Shown one piece after another: positions 46,478-57,709 of a DNA stretch of 64,000 nucleotides. How positions within the stretch are numbered: position 1 is the first letter of the stretch; each line of letters starts with the position of its first letter. Below the pieces are notes generated by a model, which worked only from the letters and a program-made list of their open reading frames with translations, searched no databases and had not been told where the DNA came from. The position numbers and the translations under genes were made by a program. The stretch is from positions 17,434,501 through 17,498,500 of the forward strand of contig BSBN01000888.1 in NCBI GenBank assembly GCA_027924645.1, written 5' to 3'. The stretch comes from Cunninghamia lanceolata. Its lineage: Eukaryota; Streptophyta; Pinopsida; Cupressales; Cupressaceae.

Positions 46478-47248
46478 CTAGTTCATCACCGGAGGGGCCA
46501 TGACACCTAACTTCTCCTTGAGATACTCAAAAGAGTCCTTGGAAAGAGGTTTAGTAAAAATATCTGCAATCTAATCCTTGGAGGATACATACTCCAATCA
46601 GACTTCATCCTTCTTCACTTGTTCTCTCAGAAAGTGAAACTCAATAGATATGTGCTTGGTCTTAGAATGTAATACCAGATTCATAGAAATATTTATTGCA
46701 CTTGAATTATCACAGAAAATTGTGATAGGCTCCTCATATTCTACTTTAATGTCTCTTAGCATCTGCTTCATCCATAAGATTTGAGTGCAACTACCTGCTA
46801 CTGCAATGTATTCTACTTCAGTTGTAGACAAGGATATTGCCTCTTGTTTCTTGTTTAGCCAAGAAACCAACCTTTTTCCCAAAAAGAATTCTCCTCCACT
46901 TGTACTCTTCCTATCATCCACATCTCCTGGCCAATCTGCATTTGTATATGCATGAAGAGAAAAATCCTGATCTCTAGGATAGCATAGGCCATACTCAATT
47001 GTTCCTTTTAAGTACCTAAAAATTCTTTTGATTGCCTGGAATCTTTCCACAAGACCAATAACCTGCATTATATCTGGTCTAGTTTGAGTGAGATACAATA
47101 GTCCTCCAATCATTGATCTGTACTTGGTCTGATCTATCTTAGGAGAGTCATCATCTTTGCTCAACTTACATCTGGTTGCCATAGGAGTGTTCATTGGCTT
47201 TGAATCTTCCATTCTGAATTTCCTCAACAATTCTTTCACATATTTGGT
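46478..47248 (-). pseudogene. pol: Element F RNase H and pol C-terminus
   Basis: The frame 46598-47239 holds SMIGGLLYLTQTRPDI, DRKSTSGGEFFLG, STTEVEYIA and FCDNSSAINI, with the first acidic site altered (TNADW for the usual DADW). After a stop, sequence continues IADIFTKPLSKDSFEYL and ends at a TAG at 46478-46480. The domain degrades the RNA strand of the hybrid. Confidence 0.9.
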
Positions 47249-48150
47249 CTAAGAGATAAAGATGCCTTTCTTTGTTTGAGAAATTTGCAGACCCAAGAAG
47301 AAATTCATTTCACCAAGCATTGACATTTCAAACTCACTTTTCATTTGATTTGCAAAGGTTTTACACATATTGTCTCTTCCTCCAAAGATGATATCATCAA
47401 AAAATACTTCAACAATCACGATGTTTTCATTATCTATTTGGAAATATAGATTACTATCAGCAGTACCTTTGTTGAAACCAATCTGCACAAGATGCTTATC
47501 CAACCTTTCATACCAAGCCCTTGGGGCTTGCTTCAATCCATATAGTGCTTTCTTCAACTTGCAGACCATATCACTGTGATCAGACAATTGAAATCCATTC
47601 GGCTGCTTAATGTATACTTCTTTCAAATCACCATTTAGGAAGGTAGACTTGACATCCATCTGATATACCTTGAAGTCTTTGAAAGCAGCAAATGCAAGAA
47701 TTAATCTGACTACTTCAATTCTTGCCACTGGAGCAAAGGTTTCTTCAAAATCAATTCCTTCTATTTGAGAGTAGCCTTTGCAGACCAATCTGGCTTTGTT
47801 TCTGATTACTTAACCAACTTCATTTAGTTTGTTCCGAAAGACCCATTTGGTTCCAATCACATTTTTGTTTCTAGGTCTGGGAACAAGATCCCAAGTGTGA
47901 TTTTTCTCAATTTGCATCAACTCTTCCTCCATTGCTTTGGTCCAATTTTCATCATTGCAGGCTTCATTTATTGTCTTAGGTTCAATCTTTGAAATCATAT
48001 AGTATTCATTTGAATTTTGAGCAATTTTCCTCCTTGTTTGTACCCCTTTGCTTTTGTCACCTATGATCTGATCTTCAGAGTGGTTTAGAGTTACATACCT
48101 TGGAACTTTGGGAGTTACTTGCACTACTATTTCTTGATTAGGCTCATTCA
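47249..48150 (-). pseudogene. pol: Element F reverse transcriptase
   Basis: 47249-47788 contains [43 protein letters not shown] and FFDDIIFGG (the catalytic DD kept). The upstream part 47810-48124 has WTKAMEEELMQIEKNHTW, the usual start of copia reverse transcriptase. The frames are joined by a TAA at 47810-47812 and end at a TAG at 47249-47251; both are explained by single C to T changes in CAA or CAG. Confidence 0.92.
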
Positions 48151-49300
48151 GACAAACCTCTTCTTCCTAATTTACTAGATCAGTCTGAATCTAACTTTCA
48201 GAGGAGGATTGAGCTCCTTGAACCAAAGAACCATTCTGATCATCTTCATCATATTCATAAGACCTTGAGGGCTTCTCAATTCCTTCATCAACCTTCACAT
48301 TTGTACTTTCTATCATCTTTCTCAGTCTCTTATAGTAACACCAGTATGCTTTGCTTTGAGTTGAGTAACCCAAGAAAATACCTTCATCACTTCTAGCATC
48401 AAACTTTCTTAGATCTTCATCTCTTCTAATGTAACATTTGCTACCAAATACTCTAAAATATCTCACAGTAGAAGTTATACCAAACCAAAGTTCATAAGGA
48501 GTCTTACCAGTATTGCTTCTGATTTGAACTCTATTGAGAGTATAGACTACAGTGCTGACATCTTCTTTCCAAAACATCTGGGGAATATTTGCTTCCATCA
48601 TCATTGTCCTGGATGCTTCCTGGATGGTCCGGTTCTTTCTCTCAACTACTCCATTCTGTTGTGGAGTCCTAGGAGCAGACAACTGTCTCTTTATACCATG
48701 CTTCTCACAAAAGTCTATGAATTCACCGGATGTGAATTCACCACCTCTATCAGACCTCAGACATTTCAGTTTCAATCTGGTTTGATTCTCTACCATAGCT
48801 TTGAATATTTTGAACTTCTCAAAGGCTTCTGATTTTTCTTTTAGAAAGGTAACCCACATCATCTGGGAATGGTCATCAATCAATAACATGAAATATCTAT
48901 CACCTTGCATACTCTTGATTCCTGTCGGACCACATAGATCAGTATGAACTAATTCCAATAATCTGGTAGAGGACTGATCCTTGCTTTTGAAAGAGACTCT
49001 GCTCTGTTTACCTAGCTAACATTCTTTGCACAAACTATTTGTAGGTTTCACCAATTTTGGAAGATCTCTTACAGCCTGAGTATTGCTTATCTTGATGATG
49101 TTATAAAAATTTACATGACACATCCTTCTATTCCATAACCAACTCTGATCAACTTGAACAAACAAACAACTTTTATTAGAACCAACTAGATGGAAGATAT
49201 TACCTTTTTTTTGAGTACCAGATGCAATCTCAGTTCTGGAGCTTTCAAAGATCTTGCATCTTCCATTTTTGAAACGGAGATCATAGCCTTTGTCCACCAA
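48151..49300 (-). pseudogene. pol: Element F integrase
   Basis: The zinc domain lies in 49016-49300: the first histidine is N (LWNRRMCHVNF), while CKEC is kept. A TAG at 49016-49018 separates it from the core 48191-48958, where HTDLCGP, LRSDRGGEF and NGVVERKNRT preserve the complete acidic triad. The C-terminal part is YELWFG through FLGYSTQSKAYWCY. Integrase precedes reverse transcriptase, the defining copia order. Confidence 0.92.
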
Positions 49301-49650
49301 CTAACCAACACTGAGAAGATTGTACTTCAATCCTTCAACATACAGTACATTACCAGTTTTGCTCTTTCCATCAAAAGAAATAGTTCCCCTACCTCTGATT
49401 CTACCAGTAGAATTATCACCAAACTTTACCATTCCTCCTTCATACCTTTCCAAGTCTAGGAACTTGTCTTTGTCACTTGTCATATGATGAGAGCATCCGC
49501 TGTCAACAACCCAATCATCCTTTTCTTCAACTTGGGAAGCCAAAGCTCTTTCTACAACCTTATGATTGATAGATATTGGATCTTCTTCCTTGATGGTAAT
49601 AAACACCCATTCATTTCTAGATTTGTCTCCTATCTCTGATTCATCATCTA
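49301..49650 (-). pseudogene. pol: Element F aspartic protease
   Basis: The frame 49301-49606 contains WVVDSGCSHHMTSDKDKF, the copia retropepsin active site with D-S-G intact, followed by GRGTISFDGKSK and LKYNLLSVG. It is in frame with the zinc domain of the integrase apart from one stop. Confidence 0.9.
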
Positions 49651-50573
49651 TTACTCCTTCATTATTAGCTTCTGCAACCTTTGTTTGTTAGAGTTTGACC
49701 TTGCAGATTTTTCCAGACATCTTGAAGCAAAATGACCAATCTTATTGCAGTTGAAGCACTTAAAGGGTAATTTTCCTTCATACTTACCAGATCCTCTTGG
49801 CAGTCTCTTTGCAATGAGGGCTTCAAGGTGAGTTGTTTCTGCTTCTTCCTCTTCCATGTCTTTCCTTGCTTGATCATACCATGACAGCTTCCTTGAAGAG
49901 TTTTCTCCCAAATCAAATCTTTGTTTGCCTTTCACATAGGCACTAGCTTTGAATGCAGATTCAGTCTTGGGGGGATCATCTCCAAACTTAGTTATTTCAA
50001 ATGTAGCCAGTTTGCCAGCCAATTGCTCTCTTGTGACAGTTGTATGGGCTCTGAATTCATCAATGGCAGCAACCTTGATTTTGTAGGCAGCAGGAAGGGA
50101 TCTGAGTATCTTGCAAACAATCTCATTTTCATCCAGAACTCCACCAGCTTCCTAATTCCACACACCAGCTCATTTACTCTTGGCATAAAGGTAGTGATAT
50201 TTTCATCATCTCTCATCTTCAATCTTTCAAATTTCACTTTGAGACTTTGCAACCTTGCACTCTTAACAAACTCATCTCCTTCATGCAGAAGTTCTAGTTT
50301 AACCCAGATCTCATAGGCAGTTGGTAGGTCAATAACATTTGAGAGTTTTGAGTCAGTCAATGCACTTAGAAGAGCCTCTTTGGTCCGTAGATTGTTTTTA
50401 GCATCTGTGATTTTATTTAGAGTTGTTGGACCACCCTGTGGAGGTACATATGCTTTTGTGACCATGGACAAGTATGCTTTTCCCATACACTCCAAGTGAC
50501 ATTTCATGCGACCTTTCTAGAGAGAGAAGTTGGTTCCATCAAATTTTGGACTATCCTTCTTGTATGACGACAT
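49651..50573 (-). pseudogene. gag: Element F gag
   Basis: The start is the ATG at 50573 (MSSYKKDSPKFDGTNFSL), about 43 bases past the primer site. A TAG at 50518-50520 replaces the expected tryptophan codon. 49992-50507 gives the capsid part (ITTFMPRVNELVCGI), and a frameshift near 50150 leads to 49651-50022, which has the zinc knuckle CFNCNKIGHFASRC complete. Confidence 0.9.
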
Positions 50574-50612
50574 CCTGGATCTCCTCAAGCGGTTAAGCTC
50601 CTTTTAGAGGAA

Positions 50613-50629
50613 CTTGGCTCTGATACCAA
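50613..50629 (-). other. Element F primer binding site (tRNA-Met)
   Basis: The minus strand reads ttggtatcagagccaag directly beside the 5' LTR, the full plant initiator tRNA-Met primer site. Confidence 0.95.
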
Positions 50630-50630
50630 T

Positions 50631-51878
50631 TGTTAGATCTAGGCCACACAATTGAGAGGGGGGGTGAATCAGTTGTACAAAAACTTGCTTCTACTTCAAA
50701 CACTTGATTCTTCTTTGTTAGTTAATAGCATATCAATTAACCATTCATGAAAGCGTAAAGCATGAACACCAGGGCAGATAAACATCAACACATTAGACAT
50801 CAAGATTTTGACAAGGAAAACTTGATTAAGGGAAAAACCACGGGGTGATTAACCCAAGAATTATTCTCTGTTAGAAGAATAAAAAAATTGATGGCACATG
50901 CTAATTAGGACTCACTACCCGAGCACACTACTCACAAGGAGGCACACTAGCTACAAGAGACACACTGTCTACAAGATAACACGTATTACAAACTTGAACT
51001 GGAGATTGACATCTTTACCATGTCTGGATCAGTTCCATTTAAGCCCGAGACACACCTGCTTTGCTTTTTACTCTTTCACTATACCACACTCATCCACTCC
51101 ATGACACTCTTTGAAATGAATTCACAAACGTTCATTTATACAAGGCATCAACTTAGGAACAATCATCTAAGTCGGCAATCATCTGTAAGAACATTCGCAA
51201 GATGAATAACTCATCTGGACAGCTAGTCTGAACAAGAACATCTTCATCTAGAAGTATATCTCCAATTCCAGGCTCTAACACTAATGCGGACCAACAACAC
51301 AACCTCAACATGATCCAAGAACCTTCACAGGCTTGCCTAAATGACCAGATACATCTGCACTTCCTCCACTTACTAGAATTCTTTTCTTCTTCATCCAGAG
51401 CTTCAAGAACTTAGTATATCACCACTATCATACTGAAAAAGGTGCTTCCGGACCTCCAAACTATGTACAAATCAAGATGACACATCAAAAGGACATCCCA
51501 AACACTCCTTCCAATATGTAGAATAGGATAATGCACTTCCAGATCTCACCGGACCTTTTTGTAACACTCTGTCTCTCCAGAGCATCTCTCAGAACCGGTT
51601 CTACTTGATCAATCACAACTTCTTCATATCTTCATGCGGATCTCTAAAATCTTAACTGAAACATCTCAAGACTCATATCTACAAACCCTTTAATCTGCAT
51701 CCTCTGATCCTCAACCTATTGAGTACTGTTGCCTTCTTCTCATCACTATTCTTCACTATTCTTGATTGAGACTAATTTTCTCAATATCCTCAGCACACAG
51801 CTCATCCAATCCTTCTCATTGAGCAATATGAGTATGTTGACATCAATGACAACACTAGTTAACCTCATATTTGCAACA
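50631..51878 (-). repeat. Element F 5' LTR (1248 bp)
   Basis: It begins tgttagatctagg and ends tttgcaaca. The high similarity to 44914-46159 makes F one of the youngest insertions here. Confidence 0.95.
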
Positions 51879-52625
51879 AAACTAAGAGGGTAAACCAAGT
51901 ACTGGAGGATTTATTGAGCATGTATTGCATGGATCAACAATACAGATGGGATGATTATCTTCCTCTAGAGGAATTTGCCTATAATAATTCCTATCACTCT
52001 AGTATTAAGATGGCTCCATTTGATGCATTATATGGATAAAACTGTCGAACCCCTATTAGCTGGGACAAGTGGGAAGATAGGGATAGCCTTGGTCAAGAAA
52101 TGTTGTTAGAGATGAAAGAGCAAGTCCATCTGACTAGAAGAAGGCTAGTGGAAGCCAATGATAGACAAAAGAGTTATGCAGATGATAAACACATCGAAAG
52201 GCATTTCATAGAGCGAGAGAAAGTTATCTTAAGGGTAAAATCTCAAAAGAGTGCTATTAAATTTGGAAAGATGTCAAAACTGGCACCTAGATACATGGGC
52301 CCCTTTGAAGTTCTTGAAGAAGTCAACCCAGTAGCATACAGAATTATCTACCACCAACTCTTGCCATGATGCATAATGTGTTTCATGTTTCTTATTTGCA
52401 AAAGTTTAACATTGCAGATAATCAAATTCCTATTCTTGATTGGAATGCTATACAGGTGAAAGACCTAGGAGTTGTGGTGATCAAGCCAATCAAGGTGCTC
52501 AAAATGTGTAATCTATGCTGACTGAACAAAGAGATAACATAGTGTAAGGTCTAAAATGTAGAGGAAAATGCCACCAGGGAAAACTATTATGATTTTTATG
52601 TGAGATTTCTTTATCTTTTCTGAAA
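51879..52625 (+). pseudogene. pol: Element B integrase, second part, and chromodomain-like remnant
   Basis: After the AAACT duplication the frame continues RVNQVLEDLLSMYCMD, then FAYNNSYHSS, FDALYG, RQKSYADDKH, KLAPRYMGPFEVL. The catalytic glutamate expected after DGQT is K. A frameshift near 52368 leads to MHNVFHVSYLQKF and then, at about 52480-52620, IKPIKVLKM, a gap with stops, and EENATRENYYDF, which fits a decayed chromodomain. This places B among the chromoviruses. Confidence 0.82.
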
Positions 52626-52712
52626 AACTTTTTATTATGCTCTCAAAAGATTTCTCTTATTATATTGATTGACTATGAAGACATTAAATCATTTGGGGCG
52701 ATGATTCTTATT

Positions 52713-52723
52713 GCGGGGAGATA
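52713..52723 (+). other. Element B polypurine tract
   Basis: gcggggagata directly precedes TGTTACATTCC, a canonical LTR start, about 100 bases after the end of the chromodomain remnant. Confidence 0.72.
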
Positions 52724-55700
52724 TGTTACATTCCAAACTTATGATTTAACTTAATCTTACTTTTGCATGATAATCAAGATGATTAACTAGAGTTGAATGA
52801 TTAGATATTTGTGGAAAATATCAGATTAATCATTATTTATGAGGAAACTATCTAATGCTAGTTAGATATGAGATTTCAAGTTGAAATAATTATTTAATTA
52901 TTATGATTTATTGATCATATGATGATACACTAATCATGATTTTATTGTGGTGAGTTTGATTAGGAAAGTAATCATCCTTCAAAGATGGAAGTAGGGTATC
53001 ATCTCGGAGGATAGATGTAAGGAAAAGCTATTAAATATCCATCTAAGTATCAAAATTTGTCTTTTGAATCTTTTCTAGTAGGTTGAGTTTTCTCTCACAT
53101 GTTAGTCTTTTATTTTCTCTCTTCGACTGGTCAACTAGACTCTACTTGACATATTTAATGTTGATTTGTTGATATGACGATGTTCGCAAGAACGTCTTTT
53201 TGAGTTATTTGTTGATTTCACCAAAACTGTTGAGGACTTTTTGGTTCCATGTTTATTTTCCGCATTATGTACTATGACTATTTTATCTGGATATTTATGT
53301 TATTCAGTGAACAATGTTTTCAAGGGGAGCAGTGCTCGACTCTGTAGTCACATTGTAAGAATGCATTCTTATCTTATGATGATGATAATTGTTAACCCTT
53401 ATAAGGGAGTAAATGTATACTTATATAAGTTATATTTATTTAAACCCTTTATGAGGCCAAAGATGTTTAAAACTTATATTATCCTTTTATTCAAATGTTG
53501 TTTATGTTTTTGTGGGGGCACTCGGCTAGTCACCACCCACAAGGAGTGGGAAGGAGAATGTCTACTGAGTGTACCCTGTTTCCATGCCATTATCTCAACC
53601 AACAGTGTGGAGATGGAAAGGTGGCAATCTTAAGCTCAGTGAAGAGGGTTCTTATTTTGCATGCATGCAAAGAATCAGTTAATACCGATTAGGGATAGAG
53701 AGACTTAGCTTTTGATTCACATTTATGGTGTTATGCTTTGGTTATGCTTTGGTATGACTCTCGAGCACGAGAGATAGAGAAGATTATTAAGGGATATCAC
53801 TGCTACAACGAAAGCCCAATGCAGTCAAGCTTGGAAACTGCATATGTTTAGTGTCCAGCTACTACCTTCTAACAAGCTATAGTTTAAAGTATGAGTTGTA
53901 GCTCAACATTTTTAACTCAATAACCATATTTTAATATGAGTCTTCTATCATTTATAAGAGAGCGTCGACAGTGTTGACCTGTGTATGTTATTCACTATTA
54001 CATCATGGCTTACAAAGCCATAATGATCACAAGGTTATGTTCTATGTATTATCATGGTAGTTAACTATTTTTGTTATCTTTACTAAGGCAGCGTAAACCC
54101 TACTGTGTATACATCAAATCATCAACCAACTTGGAGTTTGTAGTATGTATGTTATGCATACATGAATCTTTCTATGCATCATTTGATAGAGAATTAAACT
54201 CCATTTAAAATTTTATTTTATCATGTTAGTATATGATGACTATGTTTAGTGGGTAAATATTATCATTGCACACCTATGATAAAACCTATATAGGGTTATC
54301 AACTGTTATCAAATGACTTTCAAGCCTTGAACTTTTCATAGTGTTTGGGTGGCAGCCGCAAGGCATAAAGTTTGATTCAACTATAAACCCAATAGAGTGC
54401 TTGTATTTTAAATGGCTGTGATAGCTGAGAGAATAGATTCATGCACTTTGTAACTAGAGCCTTGCTTATGATAACAAGATGGGGTTGAACCATATTATAT
54501 TATAGAGTTATGATAATAATTAAGGCCAAACCATATTATGATGAAGACTATTTTAGTCTTGATGGGAAAACTCTCTTTTGAAATCGTTGTTCTTAACATT
54601 AAAACTATCACCTCGAAGTGAAAGATGCAAAACATAAACTCCATGTAACGATACCTTTGTGCATGTAATGTGCTTTGATATTATAATGTTTTCTCATGGT
54701 AACTAGAAGGATCTTCTGGACATGTTGTTAGCTTTTGACTCCTATGGTTTTGAGTCATTTCTCTTTAAGGAAAAGTTATTCTTATGTTGTCATTTTAAAA
54801 AATTAGAACTTTGTCACCATATATCATGTTACGTAATATATATACATATATATATATGTATATATATATATATGAGACAGATTGTTGGTTCAATGTACTG
54901 TGTATTATGGATGACTGTATTGATTTATGATGTGTTATATGTGATGGATGCATGTATGGATGTGTATATATTATGGATTAGATGTTATGGTGTTATATGA
55001 TATGTATACATTTATGATGGTTGTGATGTGAGATGCTATGACTTGACATGTATTTGGATGCAGGATGGAGCGTATACATATATGTGCAATGATAGATGGA
55101 TTCAGGTATTATGTATGATGTAGTCATGTGTATATAATGTTAAGATACATGGATTTATGTATGATACAGATATATGTGTATATGTTATGTGATGATATGT
55201 GGTTATATGCTAATGTATTTGTGATGCAAGATGGGCTACTAACATATTTGTGATGGAGGATGACAAGTGATCAAGATACGCCAATAGGACCCTGAAAATG
55301 GTCACAAAATGGTAGGGGAATAGTAGATAGTAGAAAGTAGGGGGAATGGAAATATTAGTGTTAATGAATCTTGAGGCAATAGTAGAGGAATGGGGTAATG
55401 CAGGTAGATGCAAATGCAAAGGACTACATCATATTGAGATATTATACCAGTAATAATAATAAATTGAATGCTACTATTGATATAGCATGGGATGTTATGC
55501 ACTAGGGTACGTGGAATGAACGTGGCAAGGCATCCATGCATAGGACTTGACTCTAAAAACAATAGGATGAACCCATACAAGCACATAATAGCACAACCTT
55601 GTCTAGACAAGGGAAGGGGACTCATAGCATAAGTCCTTAATACACCAAAGGTATGAAGAACCTTAGATGTAAAAGGGTATCAATATGCTAGAACCCACCC

Positions 55701-56030
55701 TACGATCCACAAGATATGAATACTAAGATGGAGTAATGAGAACCTCCCACAAGAACATCATACAAAAGCAAAGACCATGCCCCATTCTGGATTATTATCT
55801 ACATACCATGATATAATGAGATCAAGGTAGCTTTGAAGTAGTCCAAGAATGATGCAAAAAATAAAAATCAAAGACCAAAAGATTGATTGATCCATAATAC
55901 ACAACCATTGTACCTCTTTCCAAAGGATGGATGAACGATTTGAGGGTAAAAGCACAATAGTGTGTCATACTTTCAACCAAATAAATAGTTGAGGTGGATA
56001 GTTTATGCACGATAACTTTACGCCCAATTT
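52724..56030 (+). other. Predicted start of element B 3' LTR, then unassigned AT-rich DNA
   Basis: TGTTACATTCC at 52724 begins the predicted 3' LTR. I could not find its right end: nothing here clearly matches the 5' LTR tail at 3207-3844, so the LTR may be interrupted, truncated or too diverged. The open frames here (such as 53241-53633 and 55302-55625) show no domain and look like chance. A TA run lies at 54836-54872, and a TATG-rich stretch covers about 54880-55260. Confidence 0.4.
54836..54872. repeat. (TA)n / (ATAC)n simple repeat
   Basis: Alternating TA with a few C and G interruptions. A longer region of TATG-rich low-complexity sequence follows to about 55260. Confidence 0.85.
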
Positions 56031-56031
56031 C

Positions 56032-56140
56032 GTTATGCCCAAAACCACCTTGCGCCTATGTGACACCTACGTGGTTGTATGTTTCCTGGTGGCACATTAT
56101 TGCATGGTACATTTACACCCGGTTAGGTTTTGGGCATAAC
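56032..56140. repeat. Perfect 15-base inverted repeat
   Basis: gttatgcccaaaacc at 56032-56046 is the exact reverse complement of ggttttgggcataac at 56126-56140, with a 79-base interval. This could be a small inverted-repeat element or a subterminal part of a DNA transposon whose gene lies just downstream. Confidence 0.8.
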
Positions 56141-56621
56141 CATATAAAATTTAAAAAATGTGAAAATGTCATTTTCACCCCGATTGATACAGTTTTGAAG
56201 TGTTCCACTTGGAGTCCGCAATAGCTAGCAAGCCCACAAGCCTCTCGACTGCACTGCACCACCTCCAAGTACTGTACTATTCCATCACTGCAACTCCACA
56301 ATAGAGAAATCTACAATAGAGGGAATACAACTTGGTAGAAAGCAATTCTTTGAATCATAAAATTACTTAGCTTGCCATCTTGCACCATGACAATGCTGGA
56401 TATGTGGATATATGATATTGTGAAATTTATTCATAAATTCATTATAAGATAATCCACTCTCTTTGAGAATATTTTTTTTGGCCTTGACTCTTGACTTCAT
56501 TAATTATGTCTCATATTCAAATCTCTTCCAAATAACTTGAATTTCAATGTTGTCAACTTGTAAAAGATTCTTTAAAATTCCACAATCCTTACATATATTT
56601 TTTATACACTGAACATTGAAT

Positions 56622-57709
56622 TCATTTGAATCTTCTAATTTTTTTGTATAAAAGAGACTTCACAAATTGTGTTGTGCTTCCAGGGATGGCTATATTTTGA
56701 TCAATTACTATCATAGCTTTTTTAAATAATTGTAGGTGTAGATCAAATTCAACATGATTTCGACAATAACAAGTTTCACATACTTTATTTATACATACAA
56801 ATGATGGTCGTAGTGTCTCAAACATCCTTTGACAAATCTTCACATTTGAAAATTCTTTCTTGAATGCTTCAAAAAGTTCACTTTGTGTTTTATCTATAAA
56901 ATGTTTTGGATGAGAAATTTTTGTACCATCTTCACCTATTATTTGTATAGTATCCCTTCTATTGGAAGAAACATGAGAGTGATTGGCCCAATATTCAACC
57001 AACTATTTCTTTGCATCTTCTAAAATTGTATATTTTCAGGGAACCTTACAACTATTTACCCATTTTTTCTCAATTTTTTCATCTATTTCATTTCTCTTTT
57101 CAATATACCTTTGAACAAGTCTCCTAGAAACATTTAGTAATTCATAAATTGCTTGAACTTGTCTTCTATGTGATATTTTCTTACTAGAAATTATAGTCAT
57201 CAATGCTCTACGTGCAACACTTGGATAACTAGCTCAACTCTTGTTATCAATACAATTCAATGCTTCTTGCAAGTTTTCAACAATTGTTTGTTTTAATAAA
57301 CTTGATGACATTTTCCTATTATCAACTAGTAACAACTCCAAAACAGCGGTCATTTCTTTTCGTCTAAATAACGTTGCTAATTGTGCTCTTCCAATTAGAG
57401 ATTTTTCTTCAAAAATTCATCCCATATTCTTTTAGAGTGTAATTTTACTGCACTTTCAAGTAACATATCTTCAGATGAAATATTATTGAAAAGAGAATCC
57501 TCATCCATCTCCATCAGATTTTCCATACCAAAGAAAAATTTTCCATTACTAGATTTAGTTTGTTCTTGTACCTTTACATCACATTGGTCATCAATATTTT
57601 CCATGGGTTGTTTTTCAGTAGATGTTCCTTCATCCACTTTTCTCTTCCTCTCTCTTCTTTGATCATACTTCCTCAATATAATCCTTGGATTCTCCATCAC
57701 AAATTGCAC
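56622..57709 (-). pseudogene. Decayed gene of unknown family, possibly transposon-borne
   Basis: A minus-strand coding stretch of about 360 codons. It starts near 57709 (MQFVMENPRIILRKYDQRR) with a basic then acidic N-terminus. A frameshift at about 57400 leads to a helical part (ARRALMTIISSKKISHRRQ, NVSRRLVQRYIEKRNE) and then the open frame 56622-57002 with KTQSELFEAFKKEF, FETLRPSFVCI and a CETCYCRNH cluster of cysteines and histidine. Three in-frame stops lie at about 57232, 57050 and 57000. I do not recognise the family with confidence; the layout recalls uncharacterised proteins from DNA transposons. It is not part of a retrotransposon I can identify. Confidence 0.55.

Larger units (their letters stand above)
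44914..51878 (-). mobile_element. Element F: Sirevirus-like Ty1/copia retrotransposon
   Basis: LTRs 44914-46159 and 50631-51878, with TGTTAG and CAACA termini and perfect AAACT duplications. The minus-strand order gag, protease, integrase, reverse transcriptase, RNase H defines copia. The primer site is a full tRNA-Met match and multiple purine tracts precede the 3' LTR, a feature described for Sireviruses. Reverse transcriptase wording ([22 protein letters not shown]) also fits that lineage. It is the best-preserved complete element in the window; damage is limited to a few stops and at least one frameshift. Confidence 0.93.
3207..52723 (+). mobile_element. Element B: outer Ty3/gypsy chromovirus, split by elements C and F
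   Basis: Reading the plus strand and skipping the insertions at 4720-41233 and 44914-51883 gives a coherent order: LTR tail, primer site, gag start (4590), gag, protease, reverse transcriptase, RNase H, integrase, GPF-type module, chromodomain-like remnant, purine tract, LTR start. Perfect target duplications at both insertion sites (GTAAG and AAACT) show that the pieces belong together. Gag through RNase H keeps one reading frame from 41376 to about 43890, broken mainly by nonsense codons. It is the oldest layer of the nest. Confidence 0.85.

Noticed and set aside
53241..53692. Plus-strand open frames, cysteine and leucine rich
   Set aside because: No domain, unusual composition and overlapping frames; probably chance in the predicted 3' LTR of B.
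56622..57002. Interpretation as a retrotransposon gag zinc finger because of the Cys/His cluster
   Set aside because: The spacing CX2CXCX2H does not fit the CX2CX4HX4C knuckle and the surrounding sequence does not resemble capsid; left as unknown.
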